Source: Streptomonospora sp. PA3 (GTDB taxonomy: Bacteria; Actinomycetota; Actinomycetes; Streptosporangiales; Streptosporangiaceae). Taken from it: a stretch of DNA of 64,000 nucleotides. The DNA lies in contig NZ_VTZW01000010.1 in assembly GCF_009728995.1 (NCBI RefSeq), positions 218,515 to 282,514 on the forward strand, written 5' to 3'. Position 1 is the stretch's first letter, and every line of letters begins with the position of its first letter. Position numbers and translations under genes: made by a program. Below, one piece after another: positions 61,906 to 64,000 of the stretch. The notes beneath the pieces are model-generated. The model was not told where the DNA came from and made no database searches. It was given only the letters and a program-made list of their open reading frames with translations.

Positions 61906-62248
61906 GGACCGCGGGCAGCGGCCGGTTCGGGCGGGGCGCGGAAAGCTGCGGCCCGGGGTCCTGGGCGATCCGGCCGGTGCTGTGCAGGAACGCGGTGAAC
62001 ACCCGGGCGGCGGCCACCCGCCGCGCCATCGTCGAGCGCCCGGCGCCCCGGTCGCGCATGCGGGCCAGCCATCCGCGCAGCGCCGCGAGGTCGAGGCCGC
62101 CGAGGCCGCGGCCGGTCTCGTCGAGGTAGTCCAGCAGCGCCCGGGCGTCGCCGAGGTAGGCGCGCACCGTGTGCGGCGACCGGTCGACCGCCAGGTGGCC
62201 GCGCAGGTCCTCGATCAGCTCCCGGTGCTTGTCCGGCCCCGTGCTCAT
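61343..62248 (-). CDS. xerC: Tyrosine recombinase XerC
   Basis: A 301-residue site-specific recombinase that resolves chromosome dimers at dif. The SAM-like DNA-binding domain is at 1-95; catalytic residues are Arg in YATGIRVAELCG, Lys in GKGGKERVVP, His-x-x-Arg in PHGLRHSAATHL, His in LGHASLSS and Tyr in QIYTHV. Its ATG overlaps the stop of the RidA gene (62245-62248), so the two are coupled. Confidence 0.94.
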   Translation of the reverse strand: MSTGPDKHRELIEDLRGHLAVDRSPHTVRAYLGDARALLDYLDETGRGLGGLDLAALRGWLARMRDRGAGRSTMARRVAAARVFTAFLHSTGRIAQDPGPQLSAPRPNRPLPAVLSERETAAALAPEQAAPAGTSAVGLRGRAVVEVLYATGIRVAELCGLDVDDVDRERRTLRVRGKGGKERVVPVGAPALEAVGAWLLEGRPRLAAPAGGPALFLGARGGRLGTRSARRDVHAYLRAHGTDSAPHGLRHSAATHLLNGGADLRSVQEILGHASLSSTQIYTHVSIERLTRTYNRAHPRA

Positions 62249-62622
62249 CGCGCCTCGGCGGAGCGCTGCCCGCGCGGCAGCCGCGCCACGGCGTCGACCT
62301 CGATCAGGAAGCGCGGGTCCACGAGTCCGCTCACCTCCACCAGGGTGCTCGCGGGCCGGGGTTCGTGGACCAGGTACTCGTCCAGGACCCGGCGCACATC
62401 CTCCAAATCGGCCATGTGGCGCAGGTAGTAGGTGAGTTTGACCAGGTGGCGGGCATCGCTGCCGTGCTCGGCCAGCGCGGCGTCGACGTTGCGCAGCGCC
62501 TGGCGGGCCTGGGTGACGGCGTCGCCGTCGGCGACCATGCCGTCGGCGTCCAGCGGCACCTGGCCCGAGACGAAGACCAGCGGCCCCTCGGCCACCACGG
62601 CGCTGCTGTACCTGTGGACCAT
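62245..62622 (-). CDS. RidA/YjgF-family protein
   Basis: A 125-residue RidA-fold protein (GPLVFVSGQVPLDADGMV, then NVDAALAEHGSDARHLVKLTYYL). The arginine that in RidA binds imine substrates is found in EPRPASTLVEV (about 89-93). Such enzymes hydrolyse reactive enamines/imines such as 2-aminoacrylate; this one belongs to a divergent Rid group, so the substrate is uncertain. ATG 62622 has a GGGGGAGCGG site. It is coupled to xerC. Confidence 0.85.
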   Translation of the reverse strand: MVHRYSSAVVAEGPLVFVSGQVPLDADGMVADGDAVTQARQALRNVDAALAEHGSDARHLVKLTYYLRHMADLEDVRRVLDEYLVHEPRPASTLVEVSGLVDPRFLIEVDAVARLPRGQRSAEAR

Positions 62623-62757
62623 CCGCTCCCCCTCTCGCCTGCTTCGGGCCCCGTCGGGGTCAAACCTGGAATACCCGGCCCCGCCGGTGCAACCCTTTTC
62701 CCGGAGTACCCCGCGAGCGCCGCGCCTGTTCGGCGTTCGCGGGGACGGCGGGGCGCC

Positions 62758-62813
62758 GCCGCGACCGGCTGATCAGGGGCCGCCGCGGCGGCCCCTGATC
62801 AGCCGGTCGCGGC
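62758..62813 (-). terminator. 56-bp perfect palindrome overlapping methyltransferase stop
   Basis: Arms of 28 bp (62758-62785 with 62786-62813) are perfectly complementary with no spacer. The last codons of the methyltransferase lie in the right arm. Left of it a second hairpin, CCCCGCGAGCGCCG with CGGCGTTCGCGGGG (about 62710-62744), supports a strong stop for leftward transcription. Confidence 0.7.
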
Positions 62814-63458
62814 CGGAGGTTGCGCAACACCGACCAGTTTCCCGGCCACCGACCTGATCCGAGCCGACCAGCCCAGCGCCGCAAGATCGTCCGTGAGGCC
62901 CCGGGCGTCGTGGAACACCTTCACGACGCGGTACCGGCTGCCGTCGGCGAGGCGGCGCATCGTCGCGGGCGCGGGCTGATCCGCCAGGACCTCCTCGACC
63001 GCGACCGCACCGGGGCCGTCGTCGACGAAGACTGCTCTGCCGCCCGGCGCGAGTGCGGCGGCCACGGTGTCCCAGAAGGCGGGCAGCCGCGCCGGCGGCA
63101 CATGGGAAAGCCAGAAGGCGAAGAACACCGTGTCGTAGCGCCGCGGCGCCCGCCACTCGAACACGTCGGCCTGCACGAACCGGACTCCCGGGGACGCCGT
63201 GCGTTCGCGGGCGATGGCCAGCACCTCGGCCGAGGCGTCGACGGCGGTCACCGAACGCGCCCGCGCCGCGAGCCGCGCGGTCCACTGGCCCGTCCCGCAC
63301 GCCAGCTCCAAGACGTCCCCGGCGATCGGCAGGCCCTCGACCTCGGCCAGCACCGTCCGCAGGTCCTCGCTCCGGGCGTACTGCCGGTCGTACTCGGGCG
63401 CGGCCGCCCGGTAGTAGGCCATCTGCTCGGCCAAAAGCCCCTCGTCGGGTCCAGACAT
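62799..63458 (-). CDS. Class I SAM-dependent methyltransferase
   Basis: A 219-residue methyltransferase. The SAM motif I is VLELACGTGQWT (about 49-60), the acidic loop VTAVDASAEVL, then VRFVQADVFEW; FFAFWLSHVPP is motif IV. No subtype can be named and the substrate is unknown. It reads leftward from a region of dispersed repeats. ATG 63458 is the first in frame after TCTGGACCC-rich sequence without a strong ribosome site. Confidence 0.88.
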   Translation of the reverse strand: MSGPDEGLLAEQMAYYRAAAPEYDRQYARSEDLRTVLAEVEGLPIAGDVLELACGTGQWTARLAARARSVTAVDASAEVLAIARERTASPGVRFVQADVFEWRAPRRYDTVFFAFWLSHVPPARLPAFWDTVAAALAPGGRAVFVDDGPGAVAVEEVLADQPAPATMRRLADGSRYRVVKVFHDARGLTDDLAALGWSARIRSVAGKLVGVAQPPAATG

Positions 63459-63540
63459 GGCTCGACCATACAGACGCCGCCCGCAGCCGGACAGAGGCGT
63501 CGGCGCGGCGGTGGCCGCGGCCTCGGGACCGCCGGTCAGG

Positions 63541-64000
63541 CCGTGTTTGAGAACGGCAGGGGCGCCGCTTCCCAGGAACCCCCCGGCTTACTACCTGGGG
63601 GCCACCATCGGGGTTGCGGGCAATTTGTGCGCCCCGCGCAGCGCGATCCGCCCGCCACCGCCCCATCGGAGACGCTGCGCGTCACGTGCCCGCCCGTCAG
63701 CCCGCCACCACCCCAACGGAGACGCTTCGCGTCACGTGTTTCCTTGCCGCCGAGCGCACGCAGTCCTTTCCAGATGGAGCCGCACCATCGGTAGCGGGCC
63801 TCCCGCGCGAAAGTGCGCCGTGCGCTCGGCGGCAAGCCGGCGCACAGCGCTTCGCGCATCACAGCCCCATTGCCGCAGCCGCTGTGGTGCCCGCCGTGGG
63901 TAGCCCCCGGAGGGTTCCTCCGCTCGCCAGGACAGCGGAACCCCCCGGACACCACCTGGGGCGGCCACCAGCGGGGTTGCGGCAATGGGCGCGCCTCGCG
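63541..64000. repeat. Second copy of the dispersed 272-bp repeat family (inverted, runs off the edge)
   Basis: The same modules as at 36.08-36.85 kb recur in reverse order. A perfect 18-bp stem (63743-63760 with 63819-63836) has the core GCCGCCGAGCGCACG. The second dyad has CCCCATTGCCGCAGCC near 63871 and GGTTGCGGCAATGGG near 63974-63988. Two degenerate copies of a CCAACGGAGACGCTTCGCGTCACG-like module lie at about 63662-63693 and 63713-63739. A partial outer arm is seen at 63575-63625. The frames that cross it are repeat translations. The gap 63459-63540 shows nothing else. Confidence 0.85.

Overview
The window is very GC-rich, almost wall-to-wall coding DNA. It carries the actinobacterial housekeeping run rpsB-tsf-pyrH-frr-cdsA / rlmN / dxr-rip-ispG-GNAT, many GTG starts, several apparently leaderless genes, an AA10 lytic polysaccharide monooxygenase close to the Thermobifida E7/E8 type, and a GH1 beta-glucosidase preceded by a perfect CelR-type operator (TGGGAGCGCTCCCA). 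Together these point to a cellulolytic actinomycete of the Nocardiopsaceae (Thermobifida / Streptomonospora / Nocardiopsis group). The family assignment is inference; the actinobacterial origin is secure. I saw no rRNA, tRNA, CRISPR array, insertion sequence or prophage.

1-13.4 kb is a nucleobase and nitrogen-scavenging locus. A NCS2 uracil/xanthine-type permease lies upstream of four translationally coupled genes for a CO/xanthine dehydrogenase-family molybdenum hydroxylase (coxM-S-L-G). A PucR regulator is divergent from three genes matching FdrA, DUF1116 and DUF2877, the E. coli AllFGH oxamate carbamoyltransferase. The LPMO gene sits between the two halves. 13.7-20.3 kb holds a histidyl-tRNA synthetase and two tandem STAND-ATPase/LuxR regulators. 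20.35-20.75 kb is a striking non-coding stretch: a promoter with tandem 18-bp repeats followed by about 300 nt of consecutive perfect hairpins, ahead of a shortened acyl-AMP-synthetase-like pseudoenzyme.

21.6-36 kb contains an RsbW-like kinase, a CooC/MinD-like ATPase, acetate kinase, an actinobacterial GNAT, a secreted alpha/beta hydrolase, the MEP-pathway genes ispG and dxr around a site-2 protease, and exported enzymes (trypsin-like protease, DacB-type PBP). 36.05-36.85 kb is a 272-bp tandem repeat with long inverted arms; the same family returns in inverted orientation at the right edge (63.54-64 kb), so it is a dispersed element.

36.9-50.7 kb has a beta-lactamase-like membrane hydrolase, the CelR-controlled beta-glucosidase, an orphan HsdR-N nuclease-like protein, a secreted phospholipase A2, a nitrilase-superfamily hydrolase, and a second PucR module (methylmalonate/malonate-semialdehyde dehydrogenase, class III aminotransferase, PucR, Lrp) that looks like beta-alanine/pyrimidine catabolism. 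50.7-63.5 kb returns to housekeeping (rlmN, cdsA, frr, pyrH, tsf, rpsB, xerC) with inserted accessory genes, including an ArsR-MFS pair whose promoter is overlapped by a near-perfect palindrome.

Starts were chosen by Shine-Dalgarno match, family length and overlap with neighbours; alternatives are given where the choice is uncertain.
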